Source of the DNA: Candidatus Endomicrobiellum cubanum
GTDB taxonomy: Bacteria; Elusimicrobiota; Endomicrobiia; Endomicrobiales; Endomicrobiaceae
Assembly (NCBI GenBank): GCA_031269735.1
Contig: JAISYS010000026.1
Location: 1-48,516 of the forward strand
Direction: 5' to 3'
Length of the DNA stretch: 48,516 nucleotides
The position numbers and the translations under genes are program-made. The notes beneath the pieces were generated by a model that saw nothing but the letters and a program-made list of their open reading frames with translations, ran no database searches and was not told the DNA's origin. Positions 8,790 through 18,600 of the stretch are shown here, one piece after another; within the stretch, counting starts at the first letter, position 1, and each line of letters starts with the position of its first letter.

Positions 8790-10448
8790 CTACTTGATAG
8801 AATCAGTCTCTCTTATTTGTTTACGTTTTATTTTACCACTTATTGTTTTTGGTAGCTCTTTTACAAATTCTATAATTCTTGGATATTTATATGGAGCTGT
8901 AACTCTTTTTACATGGCTTTGTAGCTCTAAAACAAGCTCTGGACTCGGACTATACTCTTTAGTAAGCACAATAGTAGCTTTAACAACTGAACCTCTAATA
9001 TCATCAGGAACACCAGTAATAGCACATTCTAACACACTTGGATGTTCTAATAATGCACTTTCAACTTCAAATGGGCCAATTCTATATCCTGAACTTTTTA
9101 TAACATCATCTGAACGACCTACAAACCAAATATATCCATCTTCATCTTTATATGCCATATCTCCAGTATCATATATCCCACCTTTCCAAACTTTTTCTGT
9201 CAAAGCATCATCTTTATAATAACCACAAAATAGACCTACTGGTCTAGACTCTTTAGTTCTAATCACAAGACGACCTTCTTGTCCAGACTGACAAGAATTA
9301 TTTTGATTGTCTATAACATCTATATCCCAGCCTGCAGAGGGTCTTCCTACTGATCCTGGTTTTACTTTAATCCAGGGAAAAGTCGCAATAAAAGCAACAC
9401 TTTCTGTTTGCCCAAAACCTTCTTTTATCTCTAAACCTGTCATCTGCTTAAATTTTACAAAAACTTCTGGATTTAAAGGCTCGCCTGCAGTTTCTGCATA
9501 TTTCAAATTAGAAAAATCGTACTTTGAAAAATCTTCTTTTATCATATATCTGTATACTGTAGGAGGAGCACAAAAAGAAGTTACTTTATAATATGCAATT
9601 TTGGATAATAAATCTTGATATTCAAACCTTTCATAATCATAAACAAAAATACAAGCCCCACACAACCATTGTCCATAAATTTTGCCCCAAGAAGCTTTAC
9701 CCCATCCAGTATCTGCAACTGTAAGATGTAAAGAATTTTCATCTAAATTTTGCCAAAACCGTGCAGTAATAATGTGCCCTAAAGGATAAGAAAAATCATG
9801 ACACACCATTTTAGGCATGCCAGTAGTTCCAGAAGTAAAATATAACAAAAATTTATCTTTTGAACTTGTTGATTGTGTACCAGTAGGTCTTTGAAAAACA
9901 TCTGAACACTTCTGAACTTCCTTTGAATAGTCAACCCATCCATCAACTTTACCTCTTACTGAAACTATATGTTCTAATTCAGGTAAATCTTTTTTTGCTT
10001 GTGTTACTATATCAATAATTCTACTATCTGAAGCTGCTACAATAATTTTTACACCTGCAGCTTTTACTCTATACTTTATATCTTTTGCCGTTAACAAGTG
10101 TGTTACTGGTATTAATAAAACTCCTATTTTATGCAAAGCAACTGCACAATGCCAGTATTCATAATGTCTCTTTAGCATAAGTATAACTGCATCGCCCTTC
10201 TTTATTCCCAAAGATTTAAAAAAATTTGCAGCCTTATTACTTTCTTTTTTTATATCTTTAAAAGTAAAAATCTTTTCTTCACCTTCAGGGTTACGCCAAA
10301 CCATTGCTTTTTTATTAGGTTCAGATTTTGCTATCTCATCAACAACATCAAATCCAAAATTAAAATTGTCTGGGACAGAAATTTTACAGTTTTTAATAAA
10401 ATCTTCATAAGATTTATAATTGATTTTTACAAACTTTTCAGCTATCAT
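8790..10448 (-). CDS. AMP-forming acyl-CoA synthetase (acetyl/medium-chain type)
   Basis: This ANL-superfamily ligase of 552 aa activates a carboxylic acid through an acyl-adenylate to the CoA thioester. Core motifs are [12 protein letters not shown] near 200, EGFGQTE near 340, and [23 protein letters not shown] near 440. The C-terminal catalytic lysine region is [15 protein letters not shown]. Its overall form is that of the MACS/acetyl-CoA synthetase group; the chain length accepted is not readable. An XRE-cupin regulator precedes it with a 31-base gap, a pairing common for such synthetases. A role in feeding acyl-CoA to the ceramide genes downstream is possible. Confidence 0.88.
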   Translation of the reverse strand: MIAEKFVKINYKSYEDFIKNCKISVPDNFNFGFDVVDEIAKSEPNKKAMVWRNPEGEEKIFTFKDIKKESNKAANFFKSLGIKKGDAVILMLKRHYEYWHCAVALHKIGVLLIPVTHLLTAKDIKYRVKAAGVKIIVAASDSRIIDIVTQAKKDLPELEHIVSVRGKVDGWVDYSKEVQKCSDVFQRPTGTQSTSSKDKFLLYFTSGTTGMPKMVCHDFSYPLGHIITARFWQNLDENSLHLTVADTGWGKASWGKIYGQWLCGACIFVYDYERFEYQDLLSKIAYYKVTSFCAPPTVYRYMIKEDFSKYDFSNLKYAETAGEPLNPEVFVKFKQMTGLEIKEGFGQTESVAFIATFPWIKVKPGSVGRPSAGWDIDVIDNQNNSCQSGQEGRLVIRTKESRPVGLFCGYYKDDALTEKVWKGGIYDTGDMAYKDEDGYIWFVGRSDDVIKSSGYRIGPFEVESALLEHPSVLECAITGVPDDIRGSVVKATIVLTKEYSPSPELVLELQSHVKRVTAPYKYPRIIEFVKELPKTISGKIKRKQIRETDSIK

Positions 10449-10479
10449 TTTTTTTCTCTTTTTTTTATTTACGTTAAAA

Positions 10480-11046
10480 CTATTTTAACTCAAGAATTAC
10501 CGCTAATAATTTTGCATGAGCGCCTCCTATGGTAAATACACTATGATCATGGCCAGAATCAAAATACACACAATCCCCAACTTCTAAAATATACTCTTTG
10601 CCAACAAAAACAAACTTTACAGTCCCTTCTAAAACATAATTGAATTCTTGTCCTCTATGAGAATAAGAATGCTTCTGGGGCTGAAATGATGGTTCAATTT
10701 TAACTAAAAAAACTTCAGCTTTTTTTCCAACAAATTCATAAGCTAAATCTTGATATTTATATTCTTTCATTCTATTTACAGTTATCCCCTCACCTTTTTT
10801 AACAACAGATAACGCTTTTAAATGAGGTTCTTGTCCTGTTAAAAGTGCTGTTAGTTCTATATTGTACTTGCTAGCAATTGCAGAAAGTACTGTTATAGGA
10901 ATGTCAAGAGAACCTTCTTCATACTTTACAAAAGTTTCAACATCTAAACTAATACTTTTTGAAAAAGCTTCTGCAGACAAACCTGCAATTTCTCTAATAG
11001 CTTTAATTCTCATACCTATTTGTTTAAGAATATCTTTACAAGGCAT
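10480..11046 (-). CDS. XRE-family regulator with C-terminal cupin domain
   Basis: The 188-residue protein has an N-terminal helix-turn-helix at about residues 8-65 ([19 protein letters not shown]). A cupin domain at about 110-185 carries [19 protein letters not shown] and [15 protein letters not shown]. Such regulators sense a small ligand in the cupin barrel and control neighbouring metabolic genes. A GGAGGG stands four bases before the ATG. Its position directly before the acyl-CoA synthetase suggests that gene, and perhaps the pta and ceramide genes after it, as targets. No operator could be defined. Confidence 0.9.
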   Translation of the reverse strand: MPCKDILKQIGMRIKAIREIAGLSAEAFSKSISLDVETFVKYEEGSLDIPITVLSAIASKYNIELTALLTGQEPHLKALSVVKKGEGITVNRMKEYKYQDLAYEFVGKKAEVFLVKIEPSFQPQKHSYSHRGQEFNYVLEGTVKFVFVGKEYILEVGDCVYFDSGHDHSVFTIGGAHAKLLAVILELK

Positions 11047-11058
11047 CTACCCTCCATA

Positions 11059-11838
11059 CTAGTTTTTAGAATTCAATATACTTACATTAAATATAATTTT
11101 TCCTTCAATGTTTATAGCTTTTAGGACATCAAAAGAGGCTGTATATTTATTTACATAGTTCTCAAAATTTTTTTGTAAAGCATCTTGAATTATAGGTTCC
11201 ACTACAGAGTCTACAACACCTAAAACTAATAAATAAAGCTCCTTATCTTTTATGCCAATATAGTACATTTGCATTTGAGCTATTAAAGTACCATAAAAAG
11301 GATTTGTTCTAGCCATCATATTAATTTGAGATGCTATAAGCCTTCCAACAAATTCATCTTTTGTTATGTCATGTTTATCATTTATAATTTTGGGCACTAA
11401 AGAGCTGCCAACAAGTTCTACGAGATTTCTTGATTCATAGTCTGAGCGAGATATTCGCATATAAAAGTAATTTTTTATATCTTCAATGTTTTGCACAACT
11501 CTAAAGGCTAAAATTCTGTTTTTATCAAAAGCTGTTGCAACCATATACTGTATATTAGAGTCACTACTTAAAACAACTCTAACAACAGATAGGTTTACAG
11601 TTTGTATTGTATGCATTATTTGTGGAAATATTTTGACATCATTAGAAGCAAGATTGTCTATTATTATATCTAAATATAGAGTTCTACCAACAACAACAGC
11701 TTCAGAATCTAACCCACATTCTTTTTTTACAAGGGCTTGTAGATCTTGTGTAATTTCTCCTTTTTTGTAAGTAACCCCACAAGAAGTTAACAAAAAACCT
11801 AACATTAATAAGCTAAATGCAATTTTAAATTTTTTCAC
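11059..11838 (-). CDS. Lipoprotein of unknown function
   Basis: The 259-residue protein opens with a clear lipoprotein signal: a charged MKKFKIAF, a hydrophobic core, and the lipobox LLTSC with the lipidated cysteine at residue 20. The mature part has no motif I recognise. It contains several stretches typical of mixed alpha/beta periplasmic domains (VVVGRTLYLDIIIDNL, RVVQNIEDIKNYFYMRISR). It lies between ftsH and the XRE-cupin gene with a 12-base gap to the latter. Envelope location is well supported; function is unknown. Confidence 0.8.
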   Translation of the reverse strand: MKKFKIAFSLLMLGFLLTSCGVTYKKGEITQDLQALVKKECGLDSEAVVVGRTLYLDIIIDNLASNDVKIFPQIMHTIQTVNLSVVRVVLSSDSNIQYMVATAFDKNRILAFRVVQNIEDIKNYFYMRISRSDYESRNLVELVGSSLVPKIINDKHDITKDEFVGRLIASQINMMARTNPFYGTLIAQMQMYYIGIKDKELYLLVLGVVDSVVEPIIQDALQKNFENYVNKYTASFDVLKAINIEGKIIFNVSILNSKN

Positions 11839-11876
11839 AATTACAGTTTTTTCCTGTACATATAGTATTCTAAGCT

Positions 11877-13523
11877 TTAATCTCTTTCGGAAAAATCAGA
11901 AATTATAGAATTCTCAGGCTTAGGCTTTCTTTTGCCTACACTTTCCATAACTTCTTCTAGCTCATCAAAATCAAGTTCTTTATCTTTTATAAGCCTTTTT
12001 GCTAACGCGTCTACAGCATCCCAATTTGATTTTAAAAACTCTTCCACTTTAGAATAACAAGAATTTATTATAGATATCGTTTCATCATTTAATTTTTCTT
12101 TTAAACTTTGAGACATTTCCTCTTTAGGTATAACAGAAAAATTTCCTACCAGTCCATTGTTTCCCATACCAACTTTCCATACCATAGCATTCGCTATTGC
12201 CATAGCTCTAGAAAAGTCAGAAGAAACTCCTGTAGTAGTATTGTTGTACTTTAATTTTTCTGCAGTATACCCTGCCAGTGATACCATAATATCTGCAAGA
12301 AGTTCATCTTTATTCTCACTATGTAGCTCCTCTTTAGGCAATGGGGCAACAAGTCCTAAAGATCCTTGATGCGATTTTACAGTAACTTTAAACACATCGT
12401 CTGTCGGATGCATCAAATATATTGCTACAGCATGGCCAGCCTCATGATAAGATGTCATCTCAAGCTCTTTAGGTGTCATATCTAAATGCGTTTCCATGCC
12501 TAAATCTATTCTGTCCATAGCCTCTGAGATGTCTTTCATATCTATTTCTTCTTTACCTTTTCTTGTAGCAATTAAAGCTGCTTCTTTAATGATATTTTCA
12601 ATATCAGCTGGAGATTTGTACACAGCTTTTCTTGCAAGCCTATCAATCTTTACCTCAGAAGACATTTTTACTTTTTTAAAATAGTACTTAAATATTTCTT
12701 CTCTTTCTTTTAGGTTTGGAAGAGTAATAGAAATTTTTCTATCAAATCTGCCAGGTCTAAGCAAAGCTCTATCTAAAACAGCTTCGTCAGCATTTGTTGC
12801 GGCTATAACAATAACATTACTTTTTCCATTATCTAAACCATCCATTTCCACAAGCAGCTGATTTTGAGTGCTGTTTGTTTCTTCTCCACCACCCATATAA
12901 GAGAATGCTCTTCCTCTACCTATAACTTCAATTTCATCTATAAAAACTATACAAGCCCCATCAGTATAAGCATATTCTCTAGCTTTTTTAAAAAGACTTC
13001 TTACTCTGCTTGCTCCAACTCCAACAAGTATTTCAACAAATTCGCTACCAGCCATAGAAATAAATGGAATCTTACATTCTGTAGCTATAGCTTTTGCAAT
13101 TAGAGTTTTTCCACAACCTGGAGGACCCATCAAAATAATACCTTTAATTATTTTGCCACCAATTTTCTGGACTTGCTTTCTATCCTTAATAAGTTTTACA
13201 ACTTCTAAAGCTTCTTTTTTTGCAGCTTCAAGCCCTATAACATCTTTAAAAGAAACTTCAATATCTTTAGCTTTAATTCTCTTCTTTTTTAAGTTGCCAA
13301 AACCTCCTCTTGTAAATACTGTCATGTACATAAACACAAAAGCAGCAGCGCTTGCAAATGCTAATAAAAGTTGTACAGGCATTGTTGCAAGAGTCATCAC
13401 CCTATAAAAAGACTCTAGTTTACTTAGTCCATAAATAGATAAACTTATAAGCCCTATAACAATAGCACCAACAATAAACCATATTTTGTTGTTTATAAAA
13501 TATAATCTAAACTTTCGCAGCAT
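11877..13523 (-). CDS. ftsH: FtsH-type membrane AAA+ zinc protease, short periplasmic loop
   Basis: This is an ATP-dependent membrane-anchored protease. Two TM segments lie at about 13-33 and 48-69. The AAA module has Walker A GPPGCGKT (133-140), Walker B IVFIDEIE near 192-199, and an SRH with RPGRFDRKI near 255. The zinc-protease motif HEAGH is at 360-364, with a plausible third ligand in GVSSDFSRA. The ATG was chosen for a GAGAGG eight bases upstream. At 548 aa it is short because only about 14 residues separate the two TMs, so the usual periplasmic domain is missing. The AAA substrate pore VEILVGVGASR is intact. Confidence 0.93.
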   Translation of the reverse strand: MLRKFRLYFINNKIWFIVGAIVIGLISLSIYGLSKLESFYRVMTLATMPVQLLLAFASAAAFVFMYMTVFTRGGFGNLKKKRIKAKDIEVSFKDVIGLEAAKKEALEVVKLIKDRKQVQKIGGKIIKGIILMGPPGCGKTLIAKAIATECKIPFISMAGSEFVEILVGVGASRVRSLFKKAREYAYTDGACIVFIDEIEVIGRGRAFSYMGGGEETNSTQNQLLVEMDGLDNGKSNVIVIAATNADEAVLDRALLRPGRFDRKISITLPNLKEREEIFKYYFKKVKMSSEVKIDRLARKAVYKSPADIENIIKEAALIATRKGKEEIDMKDISEAMDRIDLGMETHLDMTPKELEMTSYHEAGHAVAIYLMHPTDDVFKVTVKSHQGSLGLVAPLPKEELHSENKDELLADIMVSLAGYTAEKLKYNNTTTGVSSDFSRAMAIANAMVWKVGMGNNGLVGNFSVIPKEEMSQSLKEKLNDETISIINSCYSKVEEFLKSNWDAVDALAKRLIKDKELDFDELEEVMESVGKRKPKPENSIISDFSERD

Positions 13524-13543
13524 TTGCAAAACCTCTCATCTTT

Positions 13544-13726
13544 GAGGCTCTCCCTAAAACCCTCTAACACATATCTTTACTTACTGTGCCATTTTTGACA
13601 CTGCGGCGTTAAACACTCCTGTGTTACAAAACTGGCGCTTATCACTCGATAATCTCTGTGTTTTTTGCCTTGCTTTGTCAAAAAATTCACTGCAATTATA
13701 CGTATTAGTTTTTTAGACAGACCCTT
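13544..13726 (-). repeat. MITE-like dispersed repeat, copy A
   Basis: This copy fills the space between gpmA and ftsH and is inverted relative to copies B and C. Its ends form an imperfect terminal inverted repeat: AGGCTCTCCCTAAAACCC on the left and, read in complement, AGGGTCTGTCTAAAAAAC on the right. Shared core words are GACAAAGCAAGGCAAAAAAC and a TAAAGATATGTGTTA block. No open frame with coding character is present. It is the longest of the three copies, about 183 bp. Confidence 0.8.
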
Positions 13727-13729
13727 TTA

Positions 13730-14476
13730 TTATTTTACTTTTCCCTGATTTGCAACAGCTTCCATGGCTTTTTTGACAGCTTCTTGATCACCCAAATAAT
13801 AATTCTTTATAGGCTTTAAATCCTCGTTTAATTCATAAACCAAAGGCATAGCTGTAGGTATATTTAAATTTACAATATCATTATCACTTATATTATCTAA
13901 ATATTTAACCAAAGCTCTTAAACTATTTCCATGAGCTGCAATTATAATTTTTTTGTCTATTTTTATTTGAGGAACAATTTCTTTTTCCCAATAAGGAACT
14001 ACTCTTTCTACTGTATCTTTTAAACATTCTGTTAAGGGAATCTCTTTTTTGGAAAGTCCAGAATATCTCTTATCTTTACCTGGGTATCTTTCGTCATTTT
14101 CTTCTAAAGGCATTGGAGGCACATCGTAACTTCTTCTCCATATCTTTACTTGATCCTGACCATATTTTGCTGCAGTTTCAGCTTTATTTAAGCCTTGCAG
14201 TGCACCATAGTGCCTTTCATTTAATCTCCAACTTTTTATGACTGGGATCCAAAGCAAATCCATTACATTTAAAACATTCCACAAAGTTTTTATCGCCCTT
14301 GAAAGTACAGATGTATAAGCTAAATCAAATGTAAATCCATCATCTTTTAGATGTTTACCAGCATCTAATGCCTCTTGATAACCTTTTTGAGATAAATCCA
14401 CGTCCGTCCAGCCAGTAAACTTGTTTTCTTTATTCCAAACACTTTCCCCATGCCTAATTAAAACAATTTTATACAT
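13730..14476 (-). CDS. gpmA: 2,3-bisphosphoglycerate-dependent phosphoglycerate mutase
   Basis: This glycolytic enzyme interconverts 3- and 2-phosphoglycerate. The catalytic phospho-histidine is in [20 protein letters not shown] near residue 10. The family block [19 protein letters not shown] is near 84, and the second catalytic histidine is in [14 protein letters not shown] near 180. The 248-residue length is normal. The start was placed at the ATG seven bases after GGAGG, giving [10 protein letters not shown]. The stop lies just outside the right end of repeat copy A. It has its own likely promoter. Confidence 0.96.
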   Translation of the reverse strand: MYKIVLIRHGESVWNKENKFTGWTDVDLSQKGYQEALDAGKHLKDDGFTFDLAYTSVLSRAIKTLWNVLNVMDLLWIPVIKSWRLNERHYGALQGLNKAETAAKYGQDQVKIWRRSYDVPPMPLEENDERYPGKDKRYSGLSKKEIPLTECLKDTVERVVPYWEKEIVPQIKIDKKIIIAAHGNSLRALVKYLDNISDNDIVNLNIPTAMPLVYELNEDLKPIKNYYLGDQEAVKKAMEAVANQGKVK

Positions 14477-14500
14477 TGTATTCCTCCGCAATTTAGGGCA

Positions 14501-14529
14501 ATTATATTACATTTAAATTAAACACACAA
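14501..14529 (-). promoter_or_regulatory. Probable sigma70-type promoter for gpmA
   Basis: Read on the minus strand, TTGTGT (14529-14524) and a perfect TATAAT (14506-14501) are separated by 17 bases, about 25 bases upstream of the gpmA ATG. The -10 is a consensus match; the -35 is weak. AT-rich DNA produces such boxes by chance, so this is a moderate call. Confidence 0.45.
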
Positions 14530-14554
14530 ATGAATGTGTATACGAAAAAATAAT

Positions 14555-16708
14555 TTAGTTGCTAACAACTTCAAGACTAATCCTTTTAAGTTCAGTGTCC
14601 ACTCTCAACACTTTAACTTTTAGCGTATCTCCTACGGAAACAACTTCATATGGATTTTTAACAAATTTTGAACTTAATTTTGATATATGTACAAGTCCAT
14701 CTTGATGAACCCCAATATCTATAAAAGCTCCAAAATTAGTAACATTTGTAACAGTACCATCTAATACCATATCTTCTCTTAAGTCTTCTAAAGTGTTTAC
14801 ATCATCACTAAATTCTGCTGTTGAAAAATCTTGTCTTGGGTCAACACCTGGCTTTTTAAGTTCAGAAATAATGTCATTTAAGGTTAATAGCCCTATCTCT
14901 TGAGTAACATATTTTTTAGGATCAATTTTTTTTATGAGTTCATCATTTCCCACAAGGCCTGTAATATCAACACCCAAATCTTTTGCCATTTGTTCTACAA
15001 CAGGATAACTCTCAGGATGAACAGCAGAGTTATCCAATGGGTTTAAGCCTCCAGCAATTCTTAAAAAACCTGCACATTGTTTAAATGTTTTTTCTCCAAA
15101 TAGTGCTATTTTCATGAGATCATTTTTATCTTTAAAAGAACCGTTTTGGGTTCTATAATTTACAATATTTTTAGCGACAATTTTACCTATACCAGCAATA
15201 TACGATAATAATTCAGTTGAAGCAGAATTTAAGTTAGCTCCAACATAGTTTACTGCAGATTCAACTGTAGCATCCAATTGTTTTTTTAATTGTATTTGAT
15301 TTACATCATGTTGATATTGACCTACTCCTATAGACTTAGGGTCTATCTTTACAAGTTCTGCTAAAGGATCTTGTAATCTCCTTGCTATACTTATTGCTCC
15401 TCTAACAGTAACATCTAAATCAGGAAATTCTAAGGAAGCTAATACAGAAGCAGAATATACTGAAGCTCCTGCCTCACTTACAGTTACAATTTTTGCATCT
15501 AAGCTGTGCTTTTTTAAAACATTTTTTACAAAAGTATTTGTTTCTTTTGACGCTGTACCATTGCCTATAGCTATAAGCTCTACATAGTATTCTTTTATCA
15601 AATCAATTAGTATATCTTCTGCTTCTTGTATTTTTGCTTGGGGCTCGTGAGGAAAAATTGCATGGTATTCTTTAAATTTTCCATTTTCATCTATGACAGC
15701 AACTTTACAACCAGTTCTAAAACCCGGATCCATACCCATTATAACCTTATGTCCAGCAGGAGGTGCAAGTAAAAGATTTTTTGCATTTGTAGCAAAAACA
15801 TCTATAGCATCTTGGTCTGCTTGGTCCATTTTCGCTAAAAATATTTCTACCTGTAACGATGGATATAAATGTCTATCATATGCAGTTTTTACAGCAGTAT
15901 AAAGCTCAGGATAAAATAAAGATCTATTATTTATTGCAACTTTTGAAAGTATTAAATCTATAGCATCTTGATCTTCTACAACTATTTTCCAAGATAAAAC
16001 CTGTTCTTTTGAGCCTCGTCTTATTGCAAGTAATCTATGGCCTACAACGGTTTTTAAAGGTTCATTATAATCGTAGTACATTTCGTACTTTGTTTTTAAA
16101 TTTTGGGCAGCTTTTGTAGCCTTAGAACGAATATTACCTGTTGAAACTATAAAATTTCTCAAGACTCCTCTAGTAGTTGCATCATCTGACAATTGCTCTG
16201 CAATAATATCTATTGCTCCAGAAATTACTTTTTCAATAGTATCAATGCCTTTTTGTGGATTCAAATATTTTTTTATAATATTTTCTCTATTTTCTTTCAT
16301 AGAAAGCTTTTGTGCCAAAATTTCTATGGCAAGAGGTTCCAACCCATTAGCTTTTGCAATTGTCGCCTTAGTTTGTCTTTTTGGCTTATACGGAAGATAA
16401 ATATCTTCTAATTTTGTTTTTTCTTTACACAGTTCTATTTGTTTTTTTAGTTCCGTGGTAAGTTTTTTTTGTTCTTGTATACTATTTAAAATGGTTTCCT
16501 TTCTTGTCTCAAGTTCGATATAGTATTGCAATTTTTCTGAAATATCTCTTACGTTTATTTCAGAAAAATTTCCTGTTTTTTCTTTTCTATATCTAGAAAT
16601 GAAAGGCACCGTATCACCATCACTTAACATAACAACAGTGTTTCTAACTCCAACTTCAGATAAACTCAAATCTGTTGAAATCCAATCAATTATTTTCTCT
16701 GCACTCAT
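14555..16708 (-). CDS. tex: Tex-family RNA-binding transcription accessory protein
   Basis: Tex is a conserved nucleic-acid-binding protein linked to transcription. The order here is canonical: an N-terminal helical Tex domain, a YqgF/RNase H-like domain starting MGMDPGFRTGCKVAVID near 325, a helix-hairpin-helix region (LLSYIAGIGKIVAKNIVNYR near 490), and a C-terminal S1 domain from about 640 (LDGTVTNVTNFGAFIDIGV). The ATG is six bases after GGGAGAG; an upstream in-frame TTG lacks a ribosome site. The product is 717 aa, full length. Repeat copy B lies just upstream of it. Confidence 0.96.
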   Translation of the reverse strand: MSAEKIIDWISTDLSLSEVGVRNTVVMLSDGDTVPFISRYRKEKTGNFSEINVRDISEKLQYYIELETRKETILNSIQEQKKLTTELKKQIELCKEKTKLEDIYLPYKPKRQTKATIAKANGLEPLAIEILAQKLSMKENRENIIKKYLNPQKGIDTIEKVISGAIDIIAEQLSDDATTRGVLRNFIVSTGNIRSKATKAAQNLKTKYEMYYDYNEPLKTVVGHRLLAIRRGSKEQVLSWKIVVEDQDAIDLILSKVAINNRSLFYPELYTAVKTAYDRHLYPSLQVEIFLAKMDQADQDAIDVFATNAKNLLLAPPAGHKVIMGMDPGFRTGCKVAVIDENGKFKEYHAIFPHEPQAKIQEAEDILIDLIKEYYVELIAIGNGTASKETNTFVKNVLKKHSLDAKIVTVSEAGASVYSASVLASLEFPDLDVTVRGAISIARRLQDPLAELVKIDPKSIGVGQYQHDVNQIQLKKQLDATVESAVNYVGANLNSASTELLSYIAGIGKIVAKNIVNYRTQNGSFKDKNDLMKIALFGEKTFKQCAGFLRIAGGLNPLDNSAVHPESYPVVEQMAKDLGVDITGLVGNDELIKKIDPKKYVTQEIGLLTLNDIISELKKPGVDPRQDFSTAEFSDDVNTLEDLREDMVLDGTVTNVTNFGAFIDIGVHQDGLVHISKLSSKFVKNPYEVVSVGDTLKVKVLRVDTELKRISLEVVSN

Positions 16709-16740
16709 TATAATCTCTCCCAAAAAAATAAATTACTTTT

Positions 16741-16893
16741 AAAACCCTTATATGTATAAATGCAGTGAATTTTTTGACAAAGCAAGGCAAAAACGCAAGA
16801 CTTATCATTGGATAAGATAAGCATAAGTTTTTAAACGCAGCTGTGCCCAAAAAAGCGCTGTAAAGATATGTGTTAAGGTTTTAGACAGACCCT
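16741..16893 (+). repeat. MITE-like dispersed repeat, copy B
   Basis: This copy is about 153 bp, in the same orientation as copy C. It shares TTTTTTGACAAAGCAAGGCA, a GATAAGCATAAGTTTTTAAA segment and the right end AAGGTTTTAGACAGACCCT. The left terminus appears shortened, lacking the GGGTCTCTCT part. The last 13 bases overlap the 3' end of the CDF transporter gene and encode its final residues and stop. It separates that gene from tex. Confidence 0.82.
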
Positions 16894-17840
16894 TTAATAT
16901 TTTCTATATTACATCTTTTAATTAAACATCCCTCTTGGCATTTCAATGTACACGTGTTATCGCAAGGTTCTACATGAATTGTCACAGAAGTGTTTTCAAA
17001 TTTTTCAGAAATCTGCAGTTTCATTTGTCTTGTTATATCGTGAGATTGTAAAACACTCATTTGAGGTCTAACAAGTATGTGAAACTCAATAAATCTTTTA
17101 TTACCAGCTTTACGAGTCTTTAAAGCATGGTAACCAGAAATATAAGTATTTGAATGTATTATCCCCTCTATAAATTTAACTTCATCCTCAGGAAGACTTA
17201 CATCAAACAAATCTTTAGAAGATTTAATTATAAGCTTGTAAGCAGTTTTAATAATTATGCTAGCAACAAAAATAGCAGCAATAGAGTCTAGCCAATAAAT
17301 ATTTATTTTCGGATAAAAAAAGTCACAAACAGTAATTACAAATAACGCAAGCATAACTCCTAAAGAAGTGTAGACATCTGTTCTTAAATGCCAGGCATCA
17401 GCCTCTATAGCAACAGAATCTACTTCTTTTGCTGCAACAAAAAGTTTTTTTGAAATAAAAAAATTGACACATGCAGAAAACAACATAACTAAAACACCAA
17501 CTACTGGCATTCGTATCTTTGAAGGATTCAAAAGATGGTATAGTGCTTCATAAACAATATAAATAGCAGCTATAAAAATAAGAAAAGCTTCTATTGTACC
17601 TGAAACATTTTCAAATTTTCCATATCCATATGGATGTTGTTTATCTTCAGGTTTTGAAGACTCTTTCACAGCAAAATATGCCATTAATGAAGCAACTAAA
17701 TCTATTAACGAATGCGCAGCCTCAGAAATAATTGATATTGAACCTACACATATGCCAACAAATAATTTACCTAATGTTAATGAAATATTAGAAAACACAG
17801 AAAGTCTTGCTGTCTTTATTGACTTTTTTAAAACACTCAT
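16881..17840 (-). CDS. Cation diffusion facilitator (CDF) family metal efflux protein
   Basis: CDF proteins export divalent metals (Zn, Co, Fe, Mn) by proton antiport in the inner membrane. Six TM segments precede a cytoplasmic domain. Metal-site motifs are SEAAHSLIDL near 35-45 and the HxxxD of EADAWHLRTD near 150. The start ATG follows AAGGGA by six bases. The C-terminus is unusual: five cysteines at regular spacing (CDNTCTLKCQEGCLIKRC) and a final KGSV encoded by the end of repeat copy B. The specific metal is not readable. Confidence 0.92.
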   Translation of the reverse strand: MSVLKKSIKTARLSVFSNISLTLGKLFVGICVGSISIISEAAHSLIDLVASLMAYFAVKESSKPEDKQHPYGYGKFENVSGTIEAFLIFIAAIYIVYEALYHLLNPSKIRMPVVGVLVMLFSACVNFFISKKLFVAAKEVDSVAIEADAWHLRTDVYTSLGVMLALFVITVCDFFYPKINIYWLDSIAAIFVASIIIKTAYKLIIKSSKDLFDVSLPEDEVKFIEGIIHSNTYISGYHALKTRKAGNKRFIEFHILVRPQMSVLQSHDITRQMKLQISEKFENTSVTIHVEPCDNTCTLKCQEGCLIKRCNIENIKGSV

Positions 17841-17850
17841 TAAAAATCCC

Positions 17851-18600
17851 TTATTTTTTATCACTAAAGAATGCTAATTTTGCAGATATTATTCCTATAT
17901 TGCTTTCAACTTTTATATAAATTGGCAATTTTTTTGTGTCAGCAGTAACCCAAATTAACATCTTACCACCTAAATCAATAATATTGTTTTCATAAATCAA
18001 GGGTTCTATAACAAAACAATTGCGCTGACCTAAAACTGTATTTAATTGTTCTTTCCTTAAAACCATAATAGCTAACGGTACAGAAATATCTTGTGAATGT
18101 AAATTTAAAATATATTTATGCCCTGCTTTTAAATCAAGCGTTCTAATACAATACAAAATAGCTAAAATATCTTTTACATTTTTTAGCGTTTTACCTTCCT
18201 TTATCATTCCATTTCTACTTAATCTATAGATTTTTTCTTTTGGCTCAAATACGACATGCTCGGACATTTCTTTACCATCTTGAAGCATTTTTGAAGTAAA
18301 TTCAAAAGAATATATAGCATTATATTCAAATAAAGACTCAAAATGAGCGTCAAAAGAAAACATAGAAGACAAAAAATCATTTGTTACTACATTCAAACTA
18401 GCATAACGAACTTTTACTCCATTAATATACTTAAAACCTTTAAGCTCTAAACTTGCCTCACCAACAGGAAGCATATTCCACGTTAACGTGTAGTCTATTT
18501 TTTCAAACTCTGGAATTAATTGTCTTGCAGGCAAATTTTTTGCAAAAAAGCCAATCATGCACATAATAAACAAAAATAGGAATTTAGCCTTATTTAACAT
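17851..18600 (-). CDS. DUF3108 periplasmic protein
   Basis: The 249-residue protein has a signal peptide (MLNKAKFLFLFIMCMIGFF). The remainder matches DUF3108, with DYTLTWNMLPVGEASLEL near 36, the LAILYCIRTLDLKAG block near 145, and a C-terminal MLIWVTADTKKLPIYIKVE. The family is found with envelope genes in Gram-negatives; its biochemical role is not established. Its ATG overlaps the gmhB stop by seven bases (ATGTTAA), so the two are probably translationally coupled. Confidence 0.85.
   Translation of the reverse strand: MLNKAKFLFLFIMCMIGFFAKNLPARQLIPEFEKIDYTLTWNMLPVGEASLELKGFKYINGVKVRYASLNVVTNDFLSSMFSFDAHFESLFEYNAIYSFEFTSKMLQDGKEMSEHVVFEPKEKIYRLSRNGMIKEGKTLKNVKDILAILYCIRTLDLKAGHKYILNLHSQDISVPLAIMVLRKEQLNTVLGQRNCFVIEPLIYENNIIDLGGKMLIWVTADTKKLPIYIKVESNIGIISAKLAFFSDKK

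Noticed and set aside
12157-13407. Open frames on the plus strand opposite ftsH and other minus-strand genes
   Set aside because: They are antisense to well-conserved proteins, lack ribosome sites and have no recognisable family.
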